Below are positions 24,632-32,566 of a stretch of DNA of 64,000 nt, in pieces. The notes below the pieces were generated by a model. That model had not been told where the DNA came from. It ran no database searches and saw only the letters and a program-made list of their open reading frames with translations. The DNA comes from Sphaerisporangium krabiense (GTDB taxonomy: Bacteria > Actinomycetota > Actinomycetes > Streptosporangiales > Streptosporangiaceae). The first letter of the stretch is position 1. Each line of letters begins with the position of its first letter. Location: assembly GCF_014200435.1 (NCBI RefSeq), contig NZ_JACHBR010000001.1, forward strand, positions 3,875,501-3,939,500, written 5' to 3'. The position numbers and the translations under genes were made by a program.

Positions 24632-25303
24632 TCAGGTGGGGCGGCGTAGCCATTCCTCGACGCCGGCGACGTGGACCGTGGCCCAGGCGCGGGCGACGTC
24701 GGGCTGCCGGGACGCGATGGCCGTGTAGATCGCGGTGTGCTGTTCCCTGAGCCTGGCCGCCGCGCCGTCCTGGGTGAGGCCGTGCCAGACGCGGGCGCGG
24801 GTGGCGGGGCCGGACAGGCTTTCCAGCAGCGCGGCCAGCACGGCGTTGCCCGACCCTTCGGCGATGCGCCGATGGAACCGCAGGTCGTTGGCCGCGAGGT
24901 CCTCGGCGCTCGGCTCCTGGGGCAGCTCGTCGAGGATGGCCCGCAGCTCCCGCACCGCGGCGTCGTCCATGTGGACGGCCGCCAGGCCCGTGGCCGACGG
25001 CTCCAGGATGCGGCGAACCTGGAAGAACTCCAGGACGGTCTCGTCGCGGTGGAAGTCGGCGACGAACGACAGCGCGTCCAGCAGGAGGCGGGGCTCCAGG
25101 CTGGTCACGTACGTGCCGTCGCCCTGGCGGACGTCGAGCACGTTGATGAGCGCGAGCGCGCGCACCGCCTCGCGCAGCGAGTTGCGCGAGAGGCCGAGGC
25201 GTTCGGCGAGGTCGGCCTCCTTCGGCAACCGGGCTCCGGGGGCGAGCTCGCCCGAGACGATCATTTCCTTGATCCTGTCGATTGCGGCGTCCGTGACCGC
25301 CAC
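24632..25303 (-). CDS. GntR-family regulator, FCD (FadR-like) subgroup
   Basis: A 223-residue regulator with the N-terminal GntR winged helix (ARLPKEADLAERLGLSRNSL, then REAVRALALINVLDVRQGDG) and an FCD effector domain. The FCD metal ligands appear as the aspartate and histidine in NDLRFHRRIAEGSGN and later histidines (LREQHTAIY and TVHVAGVEEW). The GTG start follows a GGTGGTGAG stretch. FCD regulators usually sense small carboxylates such as lactate, gluconate or sugar acids. Its neighbour is the KstR homologue, transcribed in the same direction 130 bases upstream, and no obvious metabolic target gene is adjacent. Confidence 0.9.
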   Translation of the reverse strand: MAVTDAAIDRIKEMIVSGELAPGARLPKEADLAERLGLSRNSLREAVRALALINVLDVRQGDGTYVTSLEPRLLLDALSFVADFHRDETVLEFFQVRRILEPSATGLAAVHMDDAAVRELRAILDELPQEPSAEDLAANDLRFHRRIAEGSGNAVLAALLESLSGPATRARVWHGLTQDGAAARLREQHTAIYTAIASRQPDVARAWATVHVAGVEEWLRRPT

Positions 25304-25338
25304 GAACTCACCACCCCTGTGTTCTCGCGCTGAGCACC

Positions 25339-25353
25339 AGACGTCGGATGTCT
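25339..25353. promoter_or_regulatory. Near-perfect 15-bp palindrome upstream of the FCD regulator
   Basis: AGACGTCGGATGTCT pairs at six of seven positions around a central G and lies 36 bases before the GTG start of the FCD regulator. It is a candidate autoregulatory site. No close match to a published consensus is claimed. Confidence 0.35.
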
Positions 25354-25433
25354 ATGAGTCTATGTGGCGGGTCTTCCGGCGCAGCGGGCCGGAACGGAAG
25401 CACCCGGAGCCCCAGGTGCGCGGAGGCGGCGTC

Positions 25434-26075
25434 TCAGAGGCCGGCGAAAAGGCGGCCGGCGGCGATCTCGATGCGGCGCTGGAGCTGTTCGTAGGTGCGC
25501 CGCCCGCGCAGGATCTCGAGCAGCTCGTGCACCCACACGCCCGCCAGCGACCCGGCGAGCGCGTACTGCTCCTCGGTGGCCGTCTCCAGCGTGAGACCTC
25601 TGGCCGAGACGCGCAGCAGCAGACCGGCCATGCGGTCGCCGAACGGCGCCTCGACCTCGGCCATGATCAGAGAGCGGATCAGGGCGTCGGCGAGCTCGGG
25701 CTCGCGCATGAGGCCGCGCGTGGCCCGCATGAGGACGTCCACCGCGCGCCCCGCCGGGGTGGCGGCGCTCGGCGGCCGGCGCTCGATGCTCGTCTCCAGG
25801 AGGTCGAACTCCTCGCTGACGACCGCGACGACCAGGTCCATCTTGGAGGGGAAGTAGCGGTACAGCGTGCCGAGGGCGACGCCCGCGCGCTCGGCGACCG
25901 TTCTCATCTGCATGGCCTCGACCCCGCCGCGGGACGCCAGCGCGGCCGCCGCCTGGACGATGCGCTTGCGCCGCTGGTGCTGGCCGCGCGTGCGGACGCT
26001 CGAGGCGGGGGGAACGGAGGAGTGCGCCGCAGGCGTGCCCTCGCCGGGAGGGGCCGCGGTATGCGGGGTTCGCAT
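25434..26075 (-). CDS. kstR: TetR-family regulator homologous to KstR (steroid catabolism repressor)
   Basis: A 213-residue TetR protein whose DNA-binding domain closely follows mycobacterial KstR: QRRKRIVQAAAALASRGG, VEAMQMRTVAERAGVALG, then TLYRYFPSKMDLV. The first 35 residues are a low-complexity tail. In mycobacteria and rhodococci KstR represses cholesterol-ring and side-chain catabolism genes and is released by steroid CoA thioesters. Here the P450 promoter at 19899-19935 carries a matching operator, and another sits at this gene's own start codon, which fits autoregulation. The large steroid-degradation cluster itself is not in the window. Confidence 0.85.
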   Translation of the reverse strand: MRTPHTAAPPGEGTPAAHSSVPPASSVRTRGQHQRRKRIVQAAAALASRGGVEAMQMRTVAERAGVALGTLYRYFPSKMDLVVAVVSEEFDLLETSIERRPPSAATPAGRAVDVLMRATRGLMREPELADALIRSLIMAEVEAPFGDRMAGLLLRVSARGLTLETATEEQYALAGSLAGVWVHELLEILRGRRTYEQLQRRIEIAAGRLFAGL

Positions 26076-26089
26076 GAGAACACGTTACC
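26076..26089. promoter_or_regulatory. KstR-type half-palindrome abutting the kstR start codon
   Basis: GAGAACACGTTACC contains the AAC-AC-GTT core of the KstR consensus but lacks the outer T and A. It lies directly before the ATG of kstR, a position where a bound repressor would block its own transcription or a leaderless start. Confidence 0.5.
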
Positions 26090-26117
26090 GGATATCACCC
26101 AAGCGGGCTTTGTTACC

Positions 26118-26141
26118 GACCGGTTAGCCGGAATACCGGTC
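26118..26141. repeat. Inverted repeat upstream of kstR
   Basis: GACCGGT-10 bases-ACCGGTC, a perfect 7-bp inverted repeat 43 bases upstream of the kstR start, within the 624-base gap between kstR and the MaoC-like gene. It could form a hairpin or be a second regulator site. Confidence 0.3.
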
Positions 26142-26208
26142 ATCCTTGTCCTCCGGGCGACAGATCCATATGCGGAAGTGCCTTCCGAAAACCATTTCGG
26201 GCTCGGAT

Positions 26209-26222
26209 TGTAATGTGTTCTA
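26209..26222. promoter_or_regulatory. Degenerate KstR-like site in the kstR/MaoC gap
   Basis: TGTAATGTGTTCTA differs from TNNAACNNGTTNNA by one base (AAT for AAC) and shares GTGTTCTATT with the P450 operator region. It lies 478 bases before the MaoC-like gene and 134 bases from kstR. Confidence 0.3.
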
Positions 26223-26346
26223 TTCCGCGGGAGGCGGAGATCTCACGGGCCTGCTGATCGGCTTCTCTTTCCTCGGCACAAGGAACGGGCCGTGGCCGCC
26301 GGTGGGGAGGATTTCCGCCGGAGAATGCCGGTCCAGGTGATGAAGT

Positions 26347-26365
26347 TTCGTCCCCGGGGGACGAA
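26347..26365. terminator. Strong hairpin in the kstR/MaoC gap
   Basis: TTCGTCCCC-G-GGGGACGAA, a perfect 9-bp inverted repeat with a single central base. It resembles a GC-rich terminator or a protein-binding palindrome. No gene ends immediately beside it, so its role is unclear. Confidence 0.3.
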
Positions 26366-26699
26366 TTCGCGCCCGGGGGGCGGCGGTCGTATCCCTGAGA
26401 ACCAGAGGGCGGCCAGAAGTGCGGATTTTCTGGGACGGTGTACGCGACGGCGCACCTACGAATCCGGAAATGCCGCTCCGGCGGCGGGACCCGCGTCCAC
26501 CCGGACCGCCTCGCCCCAGGTGATCGAGGGGGCGGACGTGCGCCGTGGCGAGCGAGGCCCGCGGCCTCCTCGTGAACCACGCGCCGCCCGGGTATCCGAA
26601 ATCGCGCCGCTTTTCGTCGTGGCCGTAACTCGATCACCGGAAGGTGCGGCGTGTTGCCGGGAACATGAGGAATGCGACCAGGAAAAGGTGGGTATCGCT

Positions 26700-27173
26700 A
26701 TGCCGGTGCGGGTTGTCCGCGGCCCGATCGAACCAATCGACTCCGCCCTGACGGGCGCCATGGGAGCCGTCATGCGCACATTGTCGGACGACGACCTCGC
26801 CCGCGGCGCCACGCTCCCCCCGCGGCGCGTCGCCGTCACGCCCGCCACCGTAGCCGCGCTCGCGACCATGGAGCACGGACCGGTCCCGCACGAGGCCGGC
26901 AGGGCCGTCGTCCACGGCGACACGGACGTCGTCCTGAACATCCTGACCACGATGGGCCTGGTCGAGCGTTACGTCACCGACTGGGTCGGACCCGAGGCGC
27001 TGATCCGCAGCATCAACGTCCGCCTGGGCGTGCCCGCCTACGCCGGGGACACGCTCACCTTCAACGGCACCGTCGCGGCCCGCGAGGGCGGCGAGGTCAC
27101 CGTCGAGGTGCGCGGCACGGTCGGCATCGGCGACCACGCCACCGGCACCGTCCGTTTCCAGCTCTCGCGCTGA
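26700..27173 (+). CDS. MaoC-like hot-dog fold protein (possible acyl-CoA dehydratase)
   Basis: A 157-residue protein whose C-terminal half shows the hot-dog pattern of MaoC-like proteins: IRSINVRLGVPAYAGDTLTF, then NGTVAAREGGEVTVEVRGTV and DHATGTVRFQL. The classical MaoC hydratase D-x4-H motif is not clear, so it may be a non-catalytic or thioesterase-like member. The ATG follows AGGAAAAGGTGGG. It faces away from kstR with a long gap containing KstR-like motifs, so a role in CoA-ester or steroid metabolism is possible but inferred. It is convergent with the sigma-like membrane gene. Confidence 0.65.
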   Translation: MPVRVVRGPIEPIDSALTGAMGAVMRTLSDDDLARGATLPPRRVAVTPATVAALATMEHGPVPHEAGRAVVHGDTDVVLNILTTMGLVERYVTDWVGPEALIRSINVRLGVPAYAGDTLTFNGTVAAREGGEVTVEVRGTVGIGDHATGTVRFQLSR

Positions 27174-27192
27174 AGTTCCTGAGCGACCGGCC

Positions 27193-28761
27193 TCAGGGCG
27201 TCACGATCGTGGGGACGGCGAAGAACACCAGCAGGCCGATGGCGATGCAGAGCAGGATGCCGAACAGTTCCCACAGCAGGTCGTAGTGGCGCTCGCGGAC
27301 CTTGACCGGCTTGGCCTTCTTGTGGCGGCACCGCCGCCTCTTGCCCTCCGCGTCCGGCGTGACGACGGACTGATCGGCGGGCAGGACGGCCTCGGCCGTC
27401 ACCGACGCGGACCCGGGCTCCTCCGCCATCGACTCGGCGGCCGGGGGCTCCGGGGCGTCCAGCGTCACGTCCGCCTGTGCCGCCGCGTCGCTCGCCACGG
27501 GCTCGGCCGCAGGGGCGTTGACCGGATCACCGACCGTGTCGTCCGCCAGGACGACCGCCTGGATCTCGGCCGTTTCGGACGTTCCCTGGCCCGCGGCCGC
27601 CGGCGCCGAGGCCGCCTCCACGGCCGGTGCCGCGATCGATTCCACGGCCGATTCCTCGGCCGGCGCCGTCGCCTCCACCGGCGCGGCGGGGGACTCCTCG
27701 GCCGGCTCGGCCGCGACCAGCCTGTCGGGCGCCTTGGCGGGCCGCCGTCTGCGCGGCAGCGGCTTGAACGTGCGCCGCAACGTGGGCCACTGCCCGGTGG
27801 CCAGCGCCTTGCCGAACGCCGAGTCCGGGGGCGAGGCGTGCTCGGACTTCAGGGGAATGTCGTCGTCCAGCGCCTCGACCGGGACCGGGGCGGCGAGCGG
27901 CATCGCGGACGCCGGAGCGGGGGCCGGGACCGGTGCGGCGAGCGCGCCCGGGGGAGCGGCGTCGCGCACCTTCGGCATCGGCTCGGTCGTGGCCTCGTGC
28001 CGGGACCGCACGCCCGGCTCCGGCGGCGACAGCTCCGCGGCGGGGAAGACGCCGGTGGCGGTGACGGGGTCGGGCTCGGCCAGCGGCAGCGGCCACCGGG
28101 GCGTGGTCGGCCACAGGTTCCTGGCGTCCCGCCGGGCGCCGGGCGCGGCGCCCGCCTCGTCCGGGACGCCGTTCAGCACCTGCGCGCGCAGCGCCGTGGG
28201 CGGCGAGCGCCAGGGCAGCCGGGCCAGGGCGTCCTCGGCGGGGGCGACGGTGAGCGCCTCGTACACCTCGGTCACCGGGGCCGGCATCGGCGTCCCCGAC
28301 CGGGCCGCGGCGACGGCGGAGGCCAGCGACCGGGTGAAGCGGTGCCGGGCGCTGATGTCGAGCTGTTCGGCGGTGTCGGCCGCGACGTCCAGCACCCAGG
28401 CGAGCTCGGCCGTGTCGAGTCCGCAGACCGCGGACAGCAGCAGCACCTCGCGCTGGTGGGGCCGGACCTCGCGCACGACGCGTTCGATGAGCGCGGTCGC
28501 CGGGTCGGTGGCGGCGTCGACGGTGGGGAAGGCGTAGGTGACGTCGCGCCGGTAGATCTCGCGGCGGGCGAGCGCGTACAGCGCCGCGCGCGGGGTCTCG
28601 ACGGCCGGGACGCCCGTGAGTACCGCCACCAGCGCCTCGGCGGCGGAGGCGGTGTCACCGAGCTGGTCGTGGATGTAGGCGAACAGCCCGGCGGCGTGAC
28701 GGTCGTAGAGCTCGGCGATCAGCTCGGCCCTCGGGCGGCGATCGATGAGCGAAGGGGTCAC
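27193..28761 (-). CDS. Sigma-70-like N-terminus joined to a disordered linker and C-terminal membrane helix
   Basis: A 522-residue protein with three parts. Residues 1 to about 150 resemble an ECF sigma factor: a region 2-like helix set (ELYDRHAAGLFAYIHDQLGD) and a region 4-like segment (PHQREVLLLSAVCGLDTAEL). Residues about 170-470 are a low-complexity Ala/Pro/Glu linker with little predicted structure. The C-terminus has a basic patch (KRRRCRHKKAKPVKVRERH) before one membrane helix (LFGILLCIAIGLLVFFAVP). Region 4 DNA-binding residues are not strongly conserved, so it may be a divergent membrane-tethered regulator rather than a working sigma factor. No anti-sigma gene is adjacent. Confidence 0.7.
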   Translation of the reverse strand: MTPSLIDRRPRAELIAELYDRHAAGLFAYIHDQLGDTASAAEALVAVLTGVPAVETPRAALYALARREIYRRDVTYAFPTVDAATDPATALIERVVREVRPHQREVLLLSAVCGLDTAELAWVLDVAADTAEQLDISARHRFTRSLASAVAAARSGTPMPAPVTEVYEALTVAPAEDALARLPWRSPPTALRAQVLNGVPDEAGAAPGARRDARNLWPTTPRWPLPLAEPDPVTATGVFPAAELSPPEPGVRSRHEATTEPMPKVRDAAPPGALAAPVPAPAPASAMPLAAPVPVEALDDDIPLKSEHASPPDSAFGKALATGQWPTLRRTFKPLPRRRRPAKAPDRLVAAEPAEESPAAPVEATAPAEESAVESIAAPAVEAASAPAAAGQGTSETAEIQAVVLADDTVGDPVNAPAAEPVASDAAAQADVTLDAPEPPAAESMAEEPGSASVTAEAVLPADQSVVTPDAEGKRRRCRHKKAKPVKVRERHYDLLWELFGILLCIAIGLLVFFAVPTIVTP

Positions 28762-29159
28762 GGCCGGTTCCTCTGGAATTCTCTGGCGGGCTTGGGGGTT
28801 TGGCCTGGCTGAGGAGGTTAGAGAGGAGCGGGGGACTCAGGAGGCCCTGTAACCAATCATGCCAAGCGTGTCACGACCGCCGCACCGATCGATGCAAGTT
28901 TGATAGATATCGCGAAATCGCCAGTTCGGAGCCGCCTCCGGGGGAGAGTGCGGTTCTTTCGGCCGTTCCGACAAATGGCCATGAGGGGTGTCCTGGGATA
29001 GATGGTGGAGATGATCGTAGGCTGTGCCCGGGGGAGATCAAGTGGACCCGCGGTCCGGCCGTCACCTACCGTGGGGGCTGCCGAGCGGGTGGTAGCCGTG
29101 TGCAACCGACTCGACGATTCCGGGTTAGCCATGCCCGGCCGAGAAGCACGAGGTCGTGC
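28762..29159. other. Gap between the sigma-like gene and the osmoprotectant operon
   Basis: About 400 bases without a convincing gene. An AT-richer patch near 28890-28920 may hold promoter elements. Small perfect hairpins are GGACC-CGC-GGTCC near 29043 and GCACGA-GG-TCGTGC at 29146-29159. The latter contains the GAGG ribosome site of the ATPase gene directly before its GTG start. I could not fit the region to a known riboswitch. Confidence 0.4.
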
Positions 29160-30200
29160 GTGATCACATTCGAAGGCGTCACCAAGCGTTACGGGGACGG
29201 CACGGTCGCCGTCGACAATCTCAGCCTCCAGGTCCCGACCGGAGCCGTCACGGTCTTCGTCGGGCCCTCCGGCTGCGGCAAGACCACCTCCCTGCGCATG
29301 ATCAACCGCATGATCGACGCGACCGAGGGGCGCATCCTCCTCGACGACCGGGACGTCAGGTCGATCGATCCGCCCACGCTGCGCCGGGGCATCGGCTACG
29401 TGATCCAGCAGGCCGGCCTCTTCCCGCACCGCAAGATCGTCGACAACGTCGCCACCGTGCCGTACCTGCTCGGCTGGGACAAGAAGAAGGCCCGCGCCCG
29501 GGCGATGGAGCTGCTGGAGCGCGTCGGCCTCGACACCAAGCTCGCCGGTCGCTACCCCTTCCAGCTCTCCGGCGGGCAGCAGCAGCGTGTCGGCGTGGCC
29601 AGGGCGCTCGCCGCCGACCCGCCCGTGCTGCTCATGGACGAGCCGTTCAGCGCCGTGGACCCGGTCGTGCGCACCAGCCTCCAGGACGAGCTGCTGCGGC
29701 TGCAGGCCGAGCTGCGCAAGACCATCGTGTTCGTCACCCACGACATCGACGAGGCCGTCAAGCTCGGCGACCACGTGGCCGTCCTGCGGGTCGGCGGACG
29801 CCTGGCGCAGCTCGCCGACCCCGCGACCCTGCTCGCCGAGCCGGCCGACGCGTTCGTGGAGGGCTTCCTCGGCAAGGACCGCGGCATCCGCCGCCTGTCG
29901 TTCGTCCCGGCGTCCGTCCTCGCCCTGCGCGCCGAGCCGGACGTGCCCGGCTGGTCGGTCGTGCTGGACGAGGACGGACGCCCGGCCGGGTGGCGCGCCG
30001 ACGGCGGCGACGGTCTCCTGCCGTTCGGCTCCTTCGACGTGAAGAAGGACTCGCTGCGCACCGCGCTGGACGCCGCCCTGCTCGCGCCGTCCGGGGCGGC
30101 CATCGCGGTCGACGAGGACGGCCGCTTCGCCGGCGTCGTCACGCGGGAGGTCCTGGACGAGGCGCTGCCGCGCGCCAGGGCGGTGCCGGGCGATGGGTGA
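29160..30200 (+). CDS. Osmoprotectant (glycine betaine/choline-type) ABC transporter ATPase
   Basis: A 346-residue ATPase of the OpuCA/ProV group. It has Walker A GPSGCGKTTSLRMINRM, a Q-loop in GYVIQQAGLFPH, the signature LSGGQQQRVGVARAL, Walker B VLLMDEPFSAVDP and the switch histidine in VFVTHDIDEA. A C-terminal extension of about 100 residues looks like a weak CBS-type regulatory module (AIAVDEDGRFAGVVTREVL), as in OpuCA. The GTG start lies right after a hairpin containing its ribosome site. It leads an operon ATPase-permease-permease-binding protein with overlapping genes, which imports compatible solutes under osmotic stress. Confidence 0.92.
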   Translation: MITFEGVTKRYGDGTVAVDNLSLQVPTGAVTVFVGPSGCGKTTSLRMINRMIDATEGRILLDDRDVRSIDPPTLRRGIGYVIQQAGLFPHRKIVDNVATVPYLLGWDKKKARARAMELLERVGLDTKLAGRYPFQLSGGQQQRVGVARALAADPPVLLMDEPFSAVDPVVRTSLQDELLRLQAELRKTIVFVTHDIDEAVKLGDHVAVLRVGGRLAQLADPATLLAEPADAFVEGFLGKDRGIRRLSFVPASVLALRAEPDVPGWSVVLDEDGRPAGWRADGGDGLLPFGSFDVKKDSLRTALDAALLAPSGAAIAVDEDGRFAGVVTREVLDEALPRARAVPGDG

Positions 30201-30858
30201 CGCCGAGCCGCTGATCCGGTGGGACTGGATCGGCCGCAACCTGCCGAGCATCCAGCAGCAGGCCCTGGACCACCTGGTCATGGCGGTCACCCCGGTGCTG
30301 CTGGGGCTGGTCCTCGCGCTGCCGGTCGGCCTGGCCTGCGCCCGCTGGCGCGCGCTCTACCAGCCGACGGTGGGGCTGATGAACGTCGTCTACTCGCTGC
30401 CGTCGCTCGTGGTGTTCATCGTGCTGCTCCCGATCACCGGGCTCGCCGAGCGCGCCACCGTGATCATCCCGTTGACGTTCTACTCGCTGGCCGTGCTGAT
30501 CCCGGGCGTGGTGGACGGGCTCGCGGCCGTCCCCGACAGCGTGCGGCAGTCCGCGGTGGCGATGGGCTTCAAGCCGATGCGGCGGCTGGTGCTGGTCGAG
30601 CTGCCCATCGCGGTCCCCGTGGTGCTCGCCGGGGTGCGGGTGGCCATGGTGTCCAGCATCAGCCTCGTCAGCGTCGGCGCGCTGATCGGCCGCGGCGGGC
30701 TGGGCTACCAGTTCATCGACGGCTGGCAGCGCCAGTTCTACACGCCGATCATCGTGGGCATCGTGCTCATCATCCTGATGGCCGTGCTCGCCGACGGGCT
30801 CATCGTCCTCGCGCAGCGCCTGCTGACGCCCTGGGCCCGGGCGAGGAGGGGCACGTGA
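30193..30858 (+). CDS. Osmoprotectant ABC transporter permease 1
   Basis: A 221-residue inner-membrane permease of the OpuCB/ProW family with five to six membrane helices. The cytoplasmic coupling loop for the ATPase is visible as PDSVRQSAVAMGFKPMRRLVLVELP cut around AVAMGF and RLVLVELP. It overlaps the end of the ATPase gene by 8 bases and its own stop overlaps the start of the second permease (GTGA), so stoichiometric translation is likely. It forms the membrane channel together with the second permease. Confidence 0.92.
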   Translation: MGDAEPLIRWDWIGRNLPSIQQQALDHLVMAVTPVLLGLVLALPVGLACARWRALYQPTVGLMNVVYSLPSLVVFIVLLPITGLAERATVIIPLTFYSLAVLIPGVVDGLAAVPDSVRQSAVAMGFKPMRRLVLVELPIAVPVVLAGVRVAMVSSISLVSVGALIGRGGLGYQFIDGWQRQFYTPIIVGIVLIILMAVLADGLIVLAQRLLTPWARARRGT

Positions 30859-31526
30859 ACTGGCTGACCGACTTCTTCGGCGACCCGGCGAACTGGTCGG
30901 GTCCGAGCGGCATCCCCGTGCGCCTGCTGGAGCACGTCGAGTTCTCGGTGGCGGCGTTCGTGCTCGCCCTGGTCGTCGCGATCCCGCTCGGGCTGCTGGC
31001 CGGGCACACCGGCCGCGGCGGCGTGCTCGTGGTCGGCGCCGCCAACGCCGCGCGCGCCCTGCCCACCCTCGGCCTGGTCGTGCTCATCGTGCTGCTGGTC
31101 GGGGTCGGCACCACCTGGCCGGTGCTCGTGCCGCTCGTCGCCCTGGCGATCCCGCCGATCCTGGTGAACACCTACGAGGGCGTGCGGGGCGTGGACGCGG
31201 ACCTGCGCGACGCCGCCTACGGCATGGGCCTGCGCGGCGGGCAGGTGCTGGTCAAGGTGGCGGTGCCGGTCGCGCTGCCGCTGATACTCCTCGGGCTGCG
31301 CCTGGCCGCGATCCAGGTGGTCGCCACCGCCACCGTCGCCGCCTACGTCGGCCTCGGCGGGCTCGGCCGCTTCATCATCGACGGGCTCGCCACCAAGGAC
31401 TTCCCCAGCGCGATCGGGGGCGCGGTGCTCGTCGCCGGGCTCGCCCTGATCGTGCAGCTCGCCTTCTCGCTGCTGCAGCGAGTGGCCGTCTCCCCGGGAG
31501 TGAGCAGGCGGGTCACGGTCCGCTAG
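30855..31526 (+). CDS. Osmoprotectant ABC transporter permease 2
   Basis: A 223-residue permease of the same family as its upstream neighbour, with the coupling-loop segment DAAYGMGLRGGQVLVKVAVP and the conserved GLGGLGRFIIDGLATKDFP near the C-terminus. The GTG start at 30855 overlaps the TGA stop of permease 1. Two different permease genes in one operon suggest a heterodimeric channel as in OpuC systems. It is followed after 35 bases by the binding-protein gene. Confidence 0.92.
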   Translation: MNWLTDFFGDPANWSGPSGIPVRLLEHVEFSVAAFVLALVVAIPLGLLAGHTGRGGVLVVGAANAARALPTLGLVVLIVLLVGVGTTWPVLVPLVALAIPPILVNTYEGVRGVDADLRDAAYGMGLRGGQVLVKVAVPVALPLILLGLRLAAIQVVATATVAAYVGLGGLGRFIIDGLATKDFPSAIGGAVLVAGLALIVQLAFSLLQRVAVSPGVSRRVTVR

Positions 31527-31561
31527 TCTCATTACCCCCCGAAATAGAAGGGAATTGCACG

Positions 31562-32479
31562 ATGCGGCGAATCTTCGCCACCGCGGCGGTCACGGTGGCC
31601 GCGGTGCTGACTTTGGGAGCATGCGGCGATGGGGGGGATCCGCTCGGCACGAGCGCCAGCGTGGCGCCGACGACCTCCGGTTCCGCGTCCGCCGGCAAGG
31701 TGGTCGTGGGCTCCGCCAACTTCCCCGAGAACGTCCTGCTCGCCTCCATCTACTCCCAGGCCCTGCAGGCCAAGGGCGTCCAGGTGGAGGAGAAGTTCAA
31801 CATCGGCAGCCGTGAGGTGATCATCGACCAGATCAAGTCCGGCGCGCTGACCGTCCTGCCCGAGTACAACGGCGGCCTGCTCGGCTTCATCGACCCCAAG
31901 AGCACCGCCGCGAGCAAGGACGACGTCAACGCCGAGCTGAAGTCCAAGCTGCCCGCCGAGCTGGAGATCCTGGACTCCTCGGCCGCCGAGGACAAGGACT
32001 CCCTGACGGTGACCAAGGAGGCCGCCGCCAAGGACGGCCTGACCACCATCGAGGACCTCGCCAAGGTGGCGAAGAACTACGTGGTCGGCGGCCCGCCGGA
32101 GTTCAAGAAGCGCCGCGAGGCCCAGTTCAAGGACGTGTACGGCATCACGTTCAAGGAGTGGAAGTCGACCGGCGAGACCACGGCCGACGCCATCAAGAGC
32201 GGCGCGGTCCAGGTGGGGAACGTCTTCACGACCGACCCGAAGATCCTGATCAACGGTCTGGTCCCGCTGCAGGACCCGAAGAACGTCTTCAGCGCCCAGA
32301 ACGTCACCCCGCTCGTCAACAAGGCGGGCGCCAACGACACCGTCCGCACGACCCTGAACGCCATCTCGGCCAAGCTCGACACCAACGCGCTGGTCGACCT
32401 GATGAAGCGCGTCGCCGTCGAGAAGGACGACCCGCCGGTCGTCGCCAAGGACTGGCTGACCCAGAACGGCCTCGCCTGA
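31562..32479 (+). CDS. Osmoprotectant ABC transporter substrate-binding lipoprotein
   Basis: A 305-residue lipoprotein with signal peptide ending in the lipobox LGAC and a Gly/Ser/Thr linker. The mature part is an OpuAC-type binding protein: VVVGSANFPENVLLASIYSQ, then VIIDQIKSGALTVLPEYNGG. The family binds quaternary amines such as glycine betaine or choline through aromatic cages; several tyrosines, phenylalanines and tryptophans are present, but the cage cannot be assigned. It is the last gene of the operon and is followed by a strong terminator. Confidence 0.92.
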   Translation: MRRIFATAAVTVAAVLTLGACGDGGDPLGTSASVAPTTSGSASAGKVVVGSANFPENVLLASIYSQALQAKGVQVEEKFNIGSREVIIDQIKSGALTVLPEYNGGLLGFIDPKSTAASKDDVNAELKSKLPAELEILDSSAAEDKDSLTVTKEAAAKDGLTTIEDLAKVAKNYVVGGPPEFKKRREAQFKDVYGITFKEWKSTGETTADAIKSGAVQVGNVFTTDPKILINGLVPLQDPKNVFSAQNVTPLVNKAGANDTVRTTLNAISAKLDTNALVDLMKRVAVEKDDPPVVAKDWLTQNGLA

Positions 32480-32493
32480 TCCCGGCGGTGGAC

Positions 32494-32526
32494 GGACCCC
32501 TCGCGGAGCGCCTCCGCGAGGGGTCC
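32494..32526 (+). terminator. Intrinsic-type terminator of the osmoprotectant operon
   Basis: A perfect 15-bp stem, GGACCCCTCGCGGAG with its complement, closed by a 3-base loop, 14 bases after the stop of the binding-protein gene. No U-tract follows, which is usual for high-GC actinobacteria. Confidence 0.85.
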
Positions 32527-32566
32527 TCCGTCTCACGGCGGGGGCGGCCGGTGGTAGGAGTGGGCC

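Noticed and set aside
26140-26637. Minus-strand open frame between kstR and the MaoC-like gene
   Set aside because: Its translation is Arg/Pro/Gly-rich without domain or ribosome site, and the area contains hairpins and operator-like sites instead.
28762-29159. Riboswitch (c-di-AMP type) before the osmoprotectant operon
   Set aside because: Only short unconnected hairpins were found, and the conserved elements of the ydaO-type riboswitch could not be matched by eye. A covariance-model search would decide.
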